Part shown: piece after piece, positions 51,385 through 59,363 of the stretch
How the letters are laid out: every line of letters starts with the position of its first letter
Numbering within the stretch: position 1 is the first letter of the stretch
Source of the DNA: Eubacteriales bacterium
GTDB taxonomy: Bacteria; Bacillota; Clostridia; Oscillospirales; Butyricicoccaceae
Length of the DNA stretch: 64,000 nucleotides
Reading direction: 5' to 3'
Assembly: GCA_030524285.1 (NCBI GenBank)
Contig: JAUNGQ010000002.1
Coordinates: 90,626 to 154,625, forward strand
Position numbers and translations under genes: made by a program
The notes under the pieces: generated by a model
The model's input: only the letters and a program-made list of their open reading frames with translations
Databases searched by the model: none
What the model was told of the DNA's origin: nothing

Positions 51385-51762
51385 ATGAAAGTAACAAAAG
51401 TTTATCTGGATGACAGAGGCATCCTTGTTCCGGGACATCTAATAGAACGGGCGTTTTGCAAATCCGTATTCTATCCCTTCGATGTCCGGTGCGGATTCAG
51501 CTGTCAGTACATAACAGACCGGGGATTGCTGGTTGAATTTAATACAAGGGCCTATCGGGAGTTTTATAAGAAAACATATCCGGTGGGGACCAAAATTGCC
51601 GTTTTGGAAATGAGGGAGGAACCCTATCCGGTTCCAAAAGGAATGGTGGGAACGGTCACACTGGTGGACGATATAGCAACCATTCATTGCCGTTTCGAGA
51701 ATGGCAGGTGCCTCGGTGTGATACCGGGAGTTGACAGCTTTCTGATCATCTCAAAGGCATAG
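51385..51762 (+). CDS. DUF4314 protein with extra N-terminal segment
   Basis: 125 residues behind AAAGGAGAAG. Residues about 65-125 are DUF4314: YPVGTKIAVLEMREEPYPVPKGMVGTVTLVDDIATIHCRFENGRCLGVIPGVDSF (shown here in family order), an SH3-like strand set. The N-terminal 45 residues resemble a segment of the 49006 protein. Common on conjugative elements, function unknown. Confidence 0.75.
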   Translation: MKVTKVYLDDRGILVPGHLIERAFCKSVFYPFDVRCGFSCQYITDRGLLVEFNTRAYREFYKKTYPVGTKIAVLEMREEPYPVPKGMVGTVTLVDDIATIHCRFENGRCLGVIPGVDSFLIISKA

Positions 51763-51776
51763 TATCAAAAGTAAGA

Positions 51777-51805
51777 GGGGTGTCGTTTCGGCGGCATCCC
51801 TTTTC
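51777..51805 (+). terminator. Intrinsic terminator
   Basis: GGGGTGTCG (51777-51785) with CGGCATCCC (51792-51800), wobble pairs, then TTTTC. Confidence 0.75.
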
Positions 51806-51847
51806 TTTATAGCCGAAAACAATGCAAATCAATTAGGAGGCAAAGTT

Positions 51848-52072
51848 ATGAGTGAAAACAGGAGTATCCATTTTGTAGACAGTAACAACCGGGAACTGTT
51901 TCAAATTCCGGATGGAGGGTTTATCGTCAGACTCTGTGGTAATGGGGACAGTGACTATGGCATCTGTCATTATCTGGACGCAGACCATATGGATATCGAC
52001 GGGCAGCGTTTTTCGCTGCTTGAGTTTGCTGAAAAAATGGAGCGAAACGGGATTTCCTATTTCCCAGCATAG
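51848..52072 (+). CDS. Small hypothetical element protein
   Basis: 74 residues behind TAGGAGGC. Beta-rich start (SIHFVDSNNRELFQIPDGGFIVRL) and FSLLEFAEKMERNGISYFPA at the end; the pattern is common among small proteins of clostridial elements. Function unknown. Confidence 0.65.
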   Translation: MSENRSIHFVDSNNRELFQIPDGGFIVRLCGNGDSDYGICHYLDADHMDIDGQRFSLLEFAEKMERNGISYFPA

Positions 52073-52120
52073 GGAGAGGAGACTGTTAGCATATACAATA
52101 AAAACCGGGGAGGTGATGGC

Positions 52121-52234
52121 ATGAAGTTGTTGATTTTCTTTGGTGGATTTACGGTCGGCGGTCTGTTTGGAGTAGTCCTGATGTGTCTGCTCCAGGCGCA
52201 TCGGCTGTATGGTTCCATGTATGATGAGGAGTGA
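52121..52234 (+). CDS. DUF3789 small membrane protein
   Basis: 37 residues, too short for most gene callers. ATG 52121 behind GGGGAGGTGATGGC. One membrane helix (LLIFFGGFTVGGLFGVVLMCLLQA) followed by a short charged tail (HRLYGSMYDEE), the exact layout of DUF3789 peptides found on conjugative elements of Firmicutes. Role unknown. Confidence 0.75.
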   Translation: MKLLIFFGGFTVGGLFGVVLMCLLQAHRLYGSMYDEE

Positions 52235-52275
52235 TTTTTGCAGGCAGTAAGCTCCTTTCCTTTTGTTCGGACGGA

Positions 52276-52398
52276 TTGACTATTATGATGGATTCTGCTA
52301 TAATACTTACATCAGTATCAGGTTTGAACACAGTTCAAGCACAGTTTAACAGAGTTTATCATAGTGTCATTTGCATTTTTGCAGATGGCACTTTTTTT
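52276..52398 (+). promoter_or_regulatory. Shared promoter-leader-terminator module, copy 3
   Basis: TTGACT (52276-52281), 17-base spacer, TATAAT (52299-52304). Leader: ATCAGTATCA (52311-52320), hairpin TTGAAC/GTTCAA (52324-52338), AGAGTTTA (52351-52358), terminator AGTGTCATTTGCA (52363-52375) / TGCAGATGGCACT (52380-52392) with a T tract. Precedes the recombination and replication operon. Confidence 0.88.
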
Positions 52399-52423
52399 GT
52401 TTTCCGGCCTAATTTCGGGCATA

Positions 52424-52455
52424 AGCCAGCATTCCTTCGGGGGTGCTGGCTTTTG
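52424..52455 (+). terminator. Second leader terminator of module copy 3
   Basis: AGCCAGCA (52424-52431) with TGCTGGCT (52444-52451), then TTTG. Tandem to the module's own terminator, 50 bases before the first gene. Confidence 0.7.
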
Positions 52456-52504
52456 TTATAAATCACGGCGGCAAGACCGTCAAAAAATGAAAGGAGTATG
52501 CACT

Positions 52505-53644
52505 ATGCAAAATTGTCTGGACAATTACCACACCACATTTGATTCCTATCGTGCAATGCAGGACTATCATGAGGAACAGGCGAAAAGCAGCAAGTGGCAC
52601 AGATGCAAGGTCAATGACCTTCAGATTGCGCCGCTTACGCAAACGTCCTCTCTCTATGGGAACCTGTCGGCATTTGCACCGGGAACGAGCCAGGAAGCCG
52701 TAGATGATACGGCAGCAAACCTTGGGCTTGCGATACAGGCGGATGGCAACTACTATCCGGTCCGTATGACAGCCTACAAAAGCCTGCTTGACCGGGCCAA
52801 AATTGGAGGGACAGCGCTTCCGAAGCTGAGCCGTGATGTGCTGGCGGAGGTATTGAATGCTTGCCTGCATCTGTATTCGGCGGAAGCACTTCTCCTGATT
52901 CGGGACGAAAAGGTGTCAGCTGTTCATTCCGGTGATGCGGCCGATTACTCGGTCCTCCCGGTCAACGAGCTGTTGGGAACCCTGCAGTCCAAACTGGATG
53001 ACCGGTTCAAGGGAAATGAGTTCAGCAGCGGTTACTGCGATCACGCAATGGTCAGCGCATCCTGGACGATGCCGGACCAGAAAGAGGATCTGCTTGGAAC
53101 CTATGCAAAACTTCTGGCATCCCAGGGCAGGGGTACAATGGCCTCTAAACTGACACCGGGTATTCGCTTTATGACTTCGGATACTGGTGTTGCTTCGGCA
53201 AAGGTATCCGCTCTTTTGATGGGAGGACAGTACCCGATCCATATTGGCGGCTGCGTTGCGGTGGACCACAGGCATCAGTCAAAGGTGTCCGATTTTGAAT
53301 CAGCACTGGATCAGTTGTTCGCCCAGTTTGGAGACTCTGTTGCGAAGCTGCAGAAGCTTCTGGAGATCCACCTGGATTATCCGGTCAATGCCATGACCCG
53401 GATCTGCAAGAAACTCAGTCTGCCGAAAAAGGCAGCCGTAGAGGCGATTTCCATGTATGAGATGGCCTACGGTGGCGGACCGGCAACAGCTCATGACGTA
53501 TTTCTTGCCATGCAGGAGATTCCCTTTATCTTAAAGACCCAGGACACGCCGGAGAGCAAGCTTCTGGTCATTGAGGAGAACATGGCCAGGGCGCTCACGC
53601 TGAAGTGGAGCGACTACGACCTGGCAAAGGGGGTGAATTACTGA
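52505..53644 (+). CDS. Hypothetical protein of the recombination operon
   Basis: 379 residues from ATG 52505 behind AAAGGAG. Residues 90-330 look like one alpha/beta domain (LLLIRDEKVSAVHSGDAADYSVLPVNELL; YCDHAMVSASWTMP; GGCVAVDHRHQ), followed by a helical part with the HLDYPVNAMTRICKKLSLPKKAA segment. I do not recognise it. It is translationally coupled (TGATG) to the YqaJ exonuclease and could be its recombination partner. Confidence 0.65.
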   Translation: MQNCLDNYHTTFDSYRAMQDYHEEQAKSSKWHRCKVNDLQIAPLTQTSSLYGNLSAFAPGTSQEAVDDTAANLGLAIQADGNYYPVRMTAYKSLLDRAKIGGTALPKLSRDVLAEVLNACLHLYSAEALLLIRDEKVSAVHSGDAADYSVLPVNELLGTLQSKLDDRFKGNEFSSGYCDHAMVSASWTMPDQKEDLLGTYAKLLASQGRGTMASKLTPGIRFMTSDTGVASAKVSALLMGGQYPIHIGGCVAVDHRHQSKVSDFESALDQLFAQFGDSVAKLQKLLEIHLDYPVNAMTRICKKLSLPKKAAVEAISMYEMAYGGGPATAHDVFLAMQEIPFILKTQDTPESKLLVIEENMARALTLKWSDYDLAKGVNY

Positions 53645-54681
53645 TGGCAGCACCAAACATTCTTTGTAATACAGCCGGTATGTCCAATGACCGCTGGCTG
53701 GAATGCCGGATGCACGGGCCGTTAGGTGATATCCCCTATACCGTAGGCGGCAGTGATGTGGCAGCCATTTTCGGCGTATCGCCTTGGACGACTCCGCTGG
53801 AGTTGTGGATGATCAAGAAGGGACGTATGAAACCCACTGTGAAATCCAATGCAAAGCAGCTGGAGATGGGGCACCTTTTGGAGCCGATTGCCGCGCATTT
53901 TTACGCAGAGAAGACCGGCAACATTGTCACAGAGGATACCAACCTGTACCAGCACGCAGACCATCCTTATGCCCTTGCCAATTTTGACCGCAGATTTACC
54001 CGCGCCTCAGATGGCGAGCCTGGGATTCTGGAATGCAAAAGCTGTACCTACCACAAAGCGGCTGATTGGGCGGACGGTGCGATTCCTCTATATTACGAGC
54101 TGCAGCTGCGGTTCTATCTTGCGGTTGCGGATGTAAATATCGGGGCGTTCTCAGCTATCTGGGGAAACAATCCCGACAACGATCTGGCGACGCCGGATAT
54201 TGTTCGTGATACAGCCAAAGAAGATATGATCTTTGAACGGCTGGATGAGTGGATCTGGAGCCTGGAGAATGACAAACCGCCTACAATGGCTGATGTAGCG
54301 CCGAAACTGGCATTGGAGTCCCTGGCAAGGATTTATGGTTCGAGCAGGACCGGGCTTCCTACCATTGAATTTTCAAGCAAGTATGAAGGCCCGCTGCGCA
54401 GGATCGCATTGCTTCAGGGAAAAATCGCTGAATGTAACAGCGAGATCAAAACTTATGAAAAGGAGATAGCAGCACATAGCGTGCGAATTGCCGAAGTCAT
54501 GAAGGAGCATGAGCATGGCGTTCTGGAAACGACCAGCGATAAGCTCCTGATTGATTTCGTAACCAAAACAACCCGCAGACCGGATTCAAAGGCGCTGAAA
54601 GAGAAATATCCATCCGTCTATACGGATGTCCTGAAGGCGTCGGAGAGCAGAAAGCTGAAAGTATCGGTACAGCCGGTCTAA
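53644..54681 (+). CDS. YqaJ-family exonuclease
   Basis: 345 residues. YqaJ/lambda-exonuclease core: YTVGGSDVAAIFGVSPWTTPLELW, EMGHLLEPIAAHFYAEKTG, ANFDRRFTRASDGEPGILECKSC (the metal-binding E-x-K) and YYELQLRFYLAV. The C-terminal 100 residues are a coiled coil (LLQGKIAECNSEIKTYEKEIAAH). These enzymes resect double-stranded ends 5' to 3' and work with a strand-annealing protein. Confidence 0.9.
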   Translation: MAAPNILCNTAGMSNDRWLECRMHGPLGDIPYTVGGSDVAAIFGVSPWTTPLELWMIKKGRMKPTVKSNAKQLEMGHLLEPIAAHFYAEKTGNIVTEDTNLYQHADHPYALANFDRRFTRASDGEPGILECKSCTYHKAADWADGAIPLYYELQLRFYLAVADVNIGAFSAIWGNNPDNDLATPDIVRDTAKEDMIFERLDEWIWSLENDKPPTMADVAPKLALESLARIYGSSRTGLPTIEFSSKYEGPLRRIALLQGKIAECNSEIKTYEKEIAAHSVRIAEVMKEHEHGVLETTSDKLLIDFVTKTTRRPDSKALKEKYPSVYTDVLKASESRKLKVSVQPV

Positions 54682-54695
54682 GAAAGGAGATATTT

Positions 54696-55208
54696 ATGGA
54701 GAACATTTACCACAAATACTGGGAACAGGAACTGGCCTATCAGTTTATCGCAGATAACAGATGCCGCAGAAAGGCATATATCTGCTCACCGCTCAGCGCG
54801 GAGAATGCGGAAGATTTCGTAGAGAATATGCGAATCGCAAGAGCGTACATGTTCTATGCGATGAAGGTAATGGATCTGTATGCCAGAGCGCCCCATGCTT
54901 ACCTGCCTATGCTGCTTTGCGATGCGGTGCCGGCGGAACGTGCATTGGCGCTTCAGTTTGGCCAACGGCTTCTGGAAGAAAGCGATATAGTCATGGTTTG
55001 CGGCAACAGGCTCAGTAAGGGGATGTGTGGCGAGATTGCTCACGCAGCGGCCCTGAATATGCCGATCCTGACGTTTGACGAAGGACTCTGCCTGGAGATC
55101 CGGAAGATCGTGACACAGCATGGCGGAAATAAGAAGAACGTGCGTATGGACAGAGAGCATGCCCTGATGGCATTCCCTGATCCGGTTTCTTATCTGGAAG
55201 GACGGTGA
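54696..55208 (+). CDS. DUF4406/nucleoside-deoxyribosyltransferase-like protein
   Basis: 170 residues behind AAAGGAGA. RKAYICSPLSAENAEDFVENM near the N-terminus, APHAYLPMLLCDAVP, and ESDIVMVCGNRLSKGMCGEIAHAAALNMPIL match the DUF4406 pattern, which is a Rossmann-like fold close to nucleoside 2-deoxyribosyltransferases and SLOG proteins. A nucleotide-derived ligand is likely, the reaction unknown. Confidence 0.78.
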   Translation: MENIYHKYWEQELAYQFIADNRCRRKAYICSPLSAENAEDFVENMRIARAYMFYAMKVMDLYARAPHAYLPMLLCDAVPAERALALQFGQRLLEESDIVMVCGNRLSKGMCGEIAHAAALNMPILTFDEGLCLEIRKIVTQHGGNKKNVRMDREHALMAFPDPVSYLEGR

Positions 55209-55214
55209 TCCGCC

Positions 55215-55880
55215 GTGGTTCAATTCTACCAGCGCGTGGATCTTCGGTCCCGAAGCGGTATGACACAATTTCTCAAAAACCATTTCCGATATTGCACAAT
55301 GCACTCCTGGAATCAATTACAATCGTATGCCTGCAATCTCAAAATTTACCGGCTCGGTCTGGGAAGAGAGATTGAAAACAAATTGTACGATCTGATTGAA
55401 ACCCAGGAGTTTTTTGATGCCCAGAATGAGCTTTTACAGGAATTTGGTGAGAAATATCAATATCGCTGGCAGGCTCGTATGAATGGGAGAAGCAACGGCT
55501 ATCTGGTTCTGTATCAGGGAGCGCTTACGCCCTCAGGCTATAAATCCTACTGCACAGAATGTGGTCAGAGAAATTACCGCAGTGTATCAGAGTCCGGTAA
55601 TGTGTGCGGTGTATGCAGGCGGCCAGCCCGCATCGACTATATCAAACCGCCGATGCAGGTAACGCTGTATCCCGGGCGCGGAACGGATGACGATGAGGAT
55701 TTCGATGATCTGAGTATGGACGAGTTGCGAGATCGCGTCAGACTGGTACAGGAGTTTGACCGACTGGCGGATCGGCTTGTGGAGCAGGCCGTTTACCTCG
55801 CCAAAACTTGTACCGTGCAGGAAGAAGAATATTTTGTTCCCCAAATCAGAAAGGTGCTTGTCTCGGCAGGCACCTGTTAG
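55215..55880 (+). CDS. Hypothetical zinc-ribbon protein
   Basis: 221 residues, GTG start at 55215 with weak GACGGTGATCC upstream. The N-terminal motif FYQRVDLRSRSGMTQFLKNHFRYCTMHSWN with SYACNLKIYRLGL recurs in clostridial element proteins. Residues about 114-137 hold a zinc ribbon (CTECGQRN and CGVCRRPA); then an acidic stretch and a helical end. Position before RecD2 suggests a DNA role. Confidence 0.7.
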   Translation: MVQFYQRVDLRSRSGMTQFLKNHFRYCTMHSWNQLQSYACNLKIYRLGLGREIENKLYDLIETQEFFDAQNELLQEFGEKYQYRWQARMNGRSNGYLVLYQGALTPSGYKSYCTECGQRNYRSVSESGNVCGVCRRPARIDYIKPPMQVTLYPGRGTDDDEDFDDLSMDELRDRVRLVQEFDRLADRLVEQAVYLAKTCTVQEEEYFVPQIRKVLVSAGTC

Positions 55881-55895
55881 AAAGGAGAAAAAACA

Positions 55896-58070
55896 GTGAT
55901 ATGTCAGTTTGAAAAAATCATCTATCCGCCGGACGTTACGAAGGTGGATGCAAGCAGCTATGTCATTGCCCTATACCGCCCCTGCGAAAAGATTCGGGAT
56001 ACGGCGGGCAATGCAGTTACCCAGGTCAAAGCAGTTGGATACTGTCTTCCGCTGGGAAAGAAGCTTCGTTATGACATGCAAGGGCATTGGAGCAAAAATC
56101 CGAAGCATGGCATCCAGTTTGAGGTGGAGAGCTATAACGAGGTCATTATCCCGACAAAAGAGGGCATCATTGCTTATCTGGCCTCTGGTCAGATTAAGGG
56201 TATCGGTCCGAAGCTTGCCGAGCGTATCTATGATGCGTTTGGCACACAGACAATGGAGGTACTGGATAAAGAACCGGAGCAGCTGCTGTCCATTTCCGGA
56301 ATCAGTGAGGGAAAACTGGAGAAGATCCGGGATTCCTATCTTGCCAACCGGGGCGCCCGTGATGTGGTGGCGTTTCTGGCCCCACACGGGATTACGCCAA
56401 ACAGGGCGGTTCGTCTGTACCGGGAATACGGCGATCAGACCATGGATATCGTAAGGAACCATCCCTATCAGCTCTGCGAGATTGCAGGAATTGGCTTTAC
56501 GACAGCGGATAAAATCGCCATGAGTATGGGGTTTGATAAGCTGTCGCCGGAACGTGTGGATGAAGGGATTCTCTATACCCTGGCGGATGCCGAAGGAAAG
56601 GGACATCTTTGTATGCAGAAACGTGCGTTCCTGAAGGCTTGCCTCAAGGTGCTGAATACACCGCAGCTTACCGAACAGATGGTAGGCAACCGGGCTACCA
56701 GACTCATTTATGACGGCAGGCTGGTCATGTACCGTGACCAGGTTTACCGCGCCAAAACAGCTGAGGCGGAAGAAAGTCTGGCCAAAGCTATCTGCTACCA
56801 GATGAAACACCAGAAAGCATATGCGTATGGGAATCTGGATGCGGAACTGGATCAGGAAGAGCAGAAACTGAAAATCCGTTTCGCCCCGGAGCAGCGGGAA
56901 GCGGTCAAAATGGCATTGACGCATGGTCTGTGCATTATCACCGGCGGACCGGGTACCGGAAAGACCATGATCCAGAAAGCGCTGCTTGACATTTACCACA
57001 GGAAGCATCCGGGTGATGAAATCATCTGCTGCGCTCCCACCGGGCGTGCGGCAAGGCGCATGGAGCAGTCAACAGGGTATCCGGCCTCTACGGTACATAA
57101 GGCCCTCGGCCTGGTTGCAGACGAGGACGATGCTTGCGGAGGACCGGATATGCTGGAAGCGGATCTGGTTCTGGTAGATGAGGTATCCATGTTGGATATC
57201 TTTCTGGCAGGGCATCTGTTCGATTCTGTAAAATACGGCGCTAAGGTGATACTGGTTGGGGATGCAGACCAGCTGCCCTCTGTAGGCCCCGGCGCTGTTT
57301 TGAGCGAAATGATTGCCAGCGGGTGTATCCCTGTCGTGCGTCTGGATAAGGTCTATCGCCAGGATGCAGGCAGCCGGATCGCCAGCAATGCAAAGCTGAT
57401 CCGGCATGGAAATCATGCGTTGGAATACGGCGATGATTTTCAGCTGATTGAGTCGTCAAATCTGGAGCAGTCGGCGGAAATCATTGAAAAACTGTACCTT
57501 CAGGAAACAGCGGCATACGGTGTGGACAATGTTGCTTTGCTCACGCCATACCGGCAGAAAACAGAAACAGGCGTCAATGCTTTGAATCTGCGCCTCAGGG
57601 AACTGGTTAATCCGCCCAGTCCGGCCAAAAAGGAGGCTGTATTGGGAAAGCGGATATTCCGTTCCGGTGACAAGGTAATGCAGACGAAAAACCATGAGGA
57701 AGTCAACAACGGAGATGTCGGGTACATTACCGGGGTTTCACGATATGGCAACGATACAGCCGTCAACATTGATTTTGGCGATGGCAGAACCTTAGAGTAT
57801 GACTCCAGCGAACTGGATATGCTCGATCTGGGATATGCGTCTACGATCCATAAGTCCCAGGGGTCGGAATATCAGTCTGTCATCATTAACCTGCAGTGCG
57901 CCCATTCCATCATGCTGACCCGTCCGCTGATTTATACGGCAATTACCCGAGGAAAGACAAAGGTCATCATTGTCGGTGAGCGTCGCGCATTAAGCATCGC
58001 CATCAAGCGGACTGATACGGAAAAGCGTGGTACCCAGTTGGCCATCCGGATTCAGGAGTTTACAAAATAA
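55896..58070 (+). CDS. recD2: RecD2-type ATP-dependent DNA helicase
   Basis: 724 residues, GTG start behind AAAGGAG. N-terminal OB and helix-hairpin-helix region (LASGQIKGIGPKLAERIYDAFG; LLSISGISEGKLEKI), then a superfamily 1B motor: Walker A ITGGPGTGKTMIQKA (about 350), Q/III motifs ILVGDADQLPSVGPGAVL, SH3-like insert and the C-terminal motif YASTIHKSQGSEYQSVI. RecD2 unwinds 5' to 3'. On this element it may serve plasmid replication, repair or conjugal DNA processing. Confidence 0.93.
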   Translation: MICQFEKIIYPPDVTKVDASSYVIALYRPCEKIRDTAGNAVTQVKAVGYCLPLGKKLRYDMQGHWSKNPKHGIQFEVESYNEVIIPTKEGIIAYLASGQIKGIGPKLAERIYDAFGTQTMEVLDKEPEQLLSISGISEGKLEKIRDSYLANRGARDVVAFLAPHGITPNRAVRLYREYGDQTMDIVRNHPYQLCEIAGIGFTTADKIAMSMGFDKLSPERVDEGILYTLADAEGKGHLCMQKRAFLKACLKVLNTPQLTEQMVGNRATRLIYDGRLVMYRDQVYRAKTAEAEESLAKAICYQMKHQKAYAYGNLDAELDQEEQKLKIRFAPEQREAVKMALTHGLCIITGGPGTGKTMIQKALLDIYHRKHPGDEIICCAPTGRAARRMEQSTGYPASTVHKALGLVADEDDACGGPDMLEADLVLVDEVSMLDIFLAGHLFDSVKYGAKVILVGDADQLPSVGPGAVLSEMIASGCIPVVRLDKVYRQDAGSRIASNAKLIRHGNHALEYGDDFQLIESSNLEQSAEIIEKLYLQETAAYGVDNVALLTPYRQKTETGVNALNLRLRELVNPPSPAKKEAVLGKRIFRSGDKVMQTKNHEEVNNGDVGYITGVSRYGNDTAVNIDFGDGRTLEYDSSELDMLDLGYASTIHKSQGSEYQSVIINLQCAHSIMLTRPLIYTAITRGKTKVIIVGERRALSIAIKRTDTEKRGTQLAIRIQEFTK

Positions 58071-58085
58071 AAGGAGGAGTCAGTT

Positions 58086-58529
58086 ATGGCAACATTATTA
58101 GATCAGTATCGTGAAAGACAGAACAAGTTCCGTTCCCAGATTGCAGAGAACAGCCTTCCGCTGGAGGATCTGCTGGTCATGCAGGAACTCAATTACCGCA
58201 TTTGCGTGCTGGAAACTTTCCAGTCGTTTTGCAAGTCGGCACCGATTACCATGGATGCAAAGGTAATGAGCTATCATTTTCAGATGGTAGATGCCTATGT
58301 CCGTTTCATCCTGAATGAAAGGAAGTTTGGACTGAAGGCTGATGCTGAAGGACAGAAACGGCGTGAGACGGCCAGAGAGTCGCTGGAGCGCGTGGTGCAG
58401 GACGGAAGAAAGCGTTTTACCAGCTTTTCTGCGGGAACTCAGGAGCAGTACAAAAAGTGTATCAGCAATTTCAGTAATACGATATTGCCCGTTTGGATGC
58501 AGTACCGGAATACATATGTCAACATTTGA
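58086..58529 (+). CDS. Hypothetical protein
   Basis: 147 residues behind AAAGGAGGAG. All-helical and basic in its second half (QKRRETARESLERVVQDGRKRF). No family recognised. Lies between RecD2 and the possible annealing protein. Confidence 0.65.
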   Translation: MATLLDQYRERQNKFRSQIAENSLPLEDLLVMQELNYRICVLETFQSFCKSAPITMDAKVMSYHFQMVDAYVRFILNERKFGLKADAEGQKRRETARESLERVVQDGRKRFTSFSAGTQEQYKKCISNFSNTILPVWMQYRNTYVNI

Positions 58530-58546
58530 ATGAAGGAGGCTTAAAT

Positions 58547-59308
58547 ATGAGTCAGAACAACTCGAATGAAAAGGCGGCAATGTTGGCCGCAATAGGAACG
58601 ATCAATGAGGTGTCCGGTTTCGATCCGGCCCCGTTTGCGGTGGACTACACCGACCTGAATACCGGAGAGGTGCGCAAGCGCCTCCCGGTCATGATCCAGA
58701 TGGCGTGGTTCCGGCTGAAATATCCGGAGGGCAGAATTTCCGTCACAGTTTCGCCGGGTAAGGACTGCTTTGTCGCTACGGCCAGGGTGTACCCTCACTA
58801 TAAAGATCCAATGGATTGTTATTTGGCAGAGGCAACGGCCTCCCGCGGCTACCTTCCAGACAAGCCCTCTGTCTCCCCGCGTGAGTGGGCGCAGACGGCG
58901 GCGGTTGGGATCGCTCTGCGCAATGCTGGTTTCGGACTGCAGTTTTCCATGGCAGGTGAAGAATTTGAAGGTGTTGCGCCCGATGAATTGGGTACAGCCA
59001 GCTTGCCTTCGGCTGAAACGCAGAATCCGACCGGTATCCAGACAGAAGCGGAAAGCAGCGGCGCTGTGGCACCGGAAGCGGCAAATCCTCCGCAGCCAAA
59101 GAAGGAGCTGACTCCGGAGGAAAAGCTTCAGCAGGCTATGCAGGTTCCCTGCCCCATCATGAAATTCAGTGGTAAGACACTCGGAGAAGTTTTGCCGATG
59201 GACCCTGGAGCAATCAAGTGGGTTGCCACAAAGTTTACAGGCAGCGAAGAAATCAAGGAAGCAGCCAAAATGATATGCGAATACGCCTTGAATCAGGCTA
59301 TCGCATAA
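58547..59308 (+). CDS. Possible single-strand annealing protein with ExoX-C-like tail
   Basis: 253 residues from ATG 58547 behind GAAGGAGG. The N-terminal 150 residues show the pattern of phage annealing proteins (ERF/DUF1071-like): MIQMAWFRLKYPEGRISVTV, VYPHYKDPMDCYLAEATASRG and, at the end, WAQTAAVGIALRNAGFGLQ. The last 55 residues (MKFSGKTLGEVLPMDPGAIKWVATKF) resemble the small C-terminal module of exodeoxyribonuclease X-like proteins. With YqaJ in the same operon it could complete a two-component recombinase. This is inference. Confidence 0.5.
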   Translation: MSQNNSNEKAAMLAAIGTINEVSGFDPAPFAVDYTDLNTGEVRKRLPVMIQMAWFRLKYPEGRISVTVSPGKDCFVATARVYPHYKDPMDCYLAEATASRGYLPDKPSVSPREWAQTAAVGIALRNAGFGLQFSMAGEEFEGVAPDELGTASLPSAETQNPTGIQTEAESSGAVAPEAANPPQPKKELTPEEKLQQAMQVPCPIMKFSGKTLGEVLPMDPGAIKWVATKFTGSEEIKEAAKMICEYALNQAIA

Positions 59309-59325
59309 ATGACAGTAAAAAATAT

Positions 59326-59349
59326 GGGGATGGCAGCAATGCCATCCCC
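59326..59349 (+). other. Perfect stem-loop ahead of the primase ribosome site
   Basis: GGGGATGGCA (59326-59335), loop GCAA, TGCCATCCCC (59340-59349): ten pairs with a stable GNRA-type loop, 2 bases before GAAAGGAGG. No T tract. Could stabilise the mRNA or expose the ribosome site after cleavage. Confidence 0.8.
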
Positions 59350-59363
59350 GGAAAGGAGGCCGT

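Noticed and set aside
52505-53644. Calling this protein a DUF932/phage-plasmid-like family member
   Set aside because: The context would fit, but the conserved sequence blocks I associate with that family are not visible, so it is left as unknown.
55971-57008. 345-codon minus-strand frame opposite RecD2
   Set aside because: Antisense to conserved helicase motifs, no start signal and no recognisable domain.
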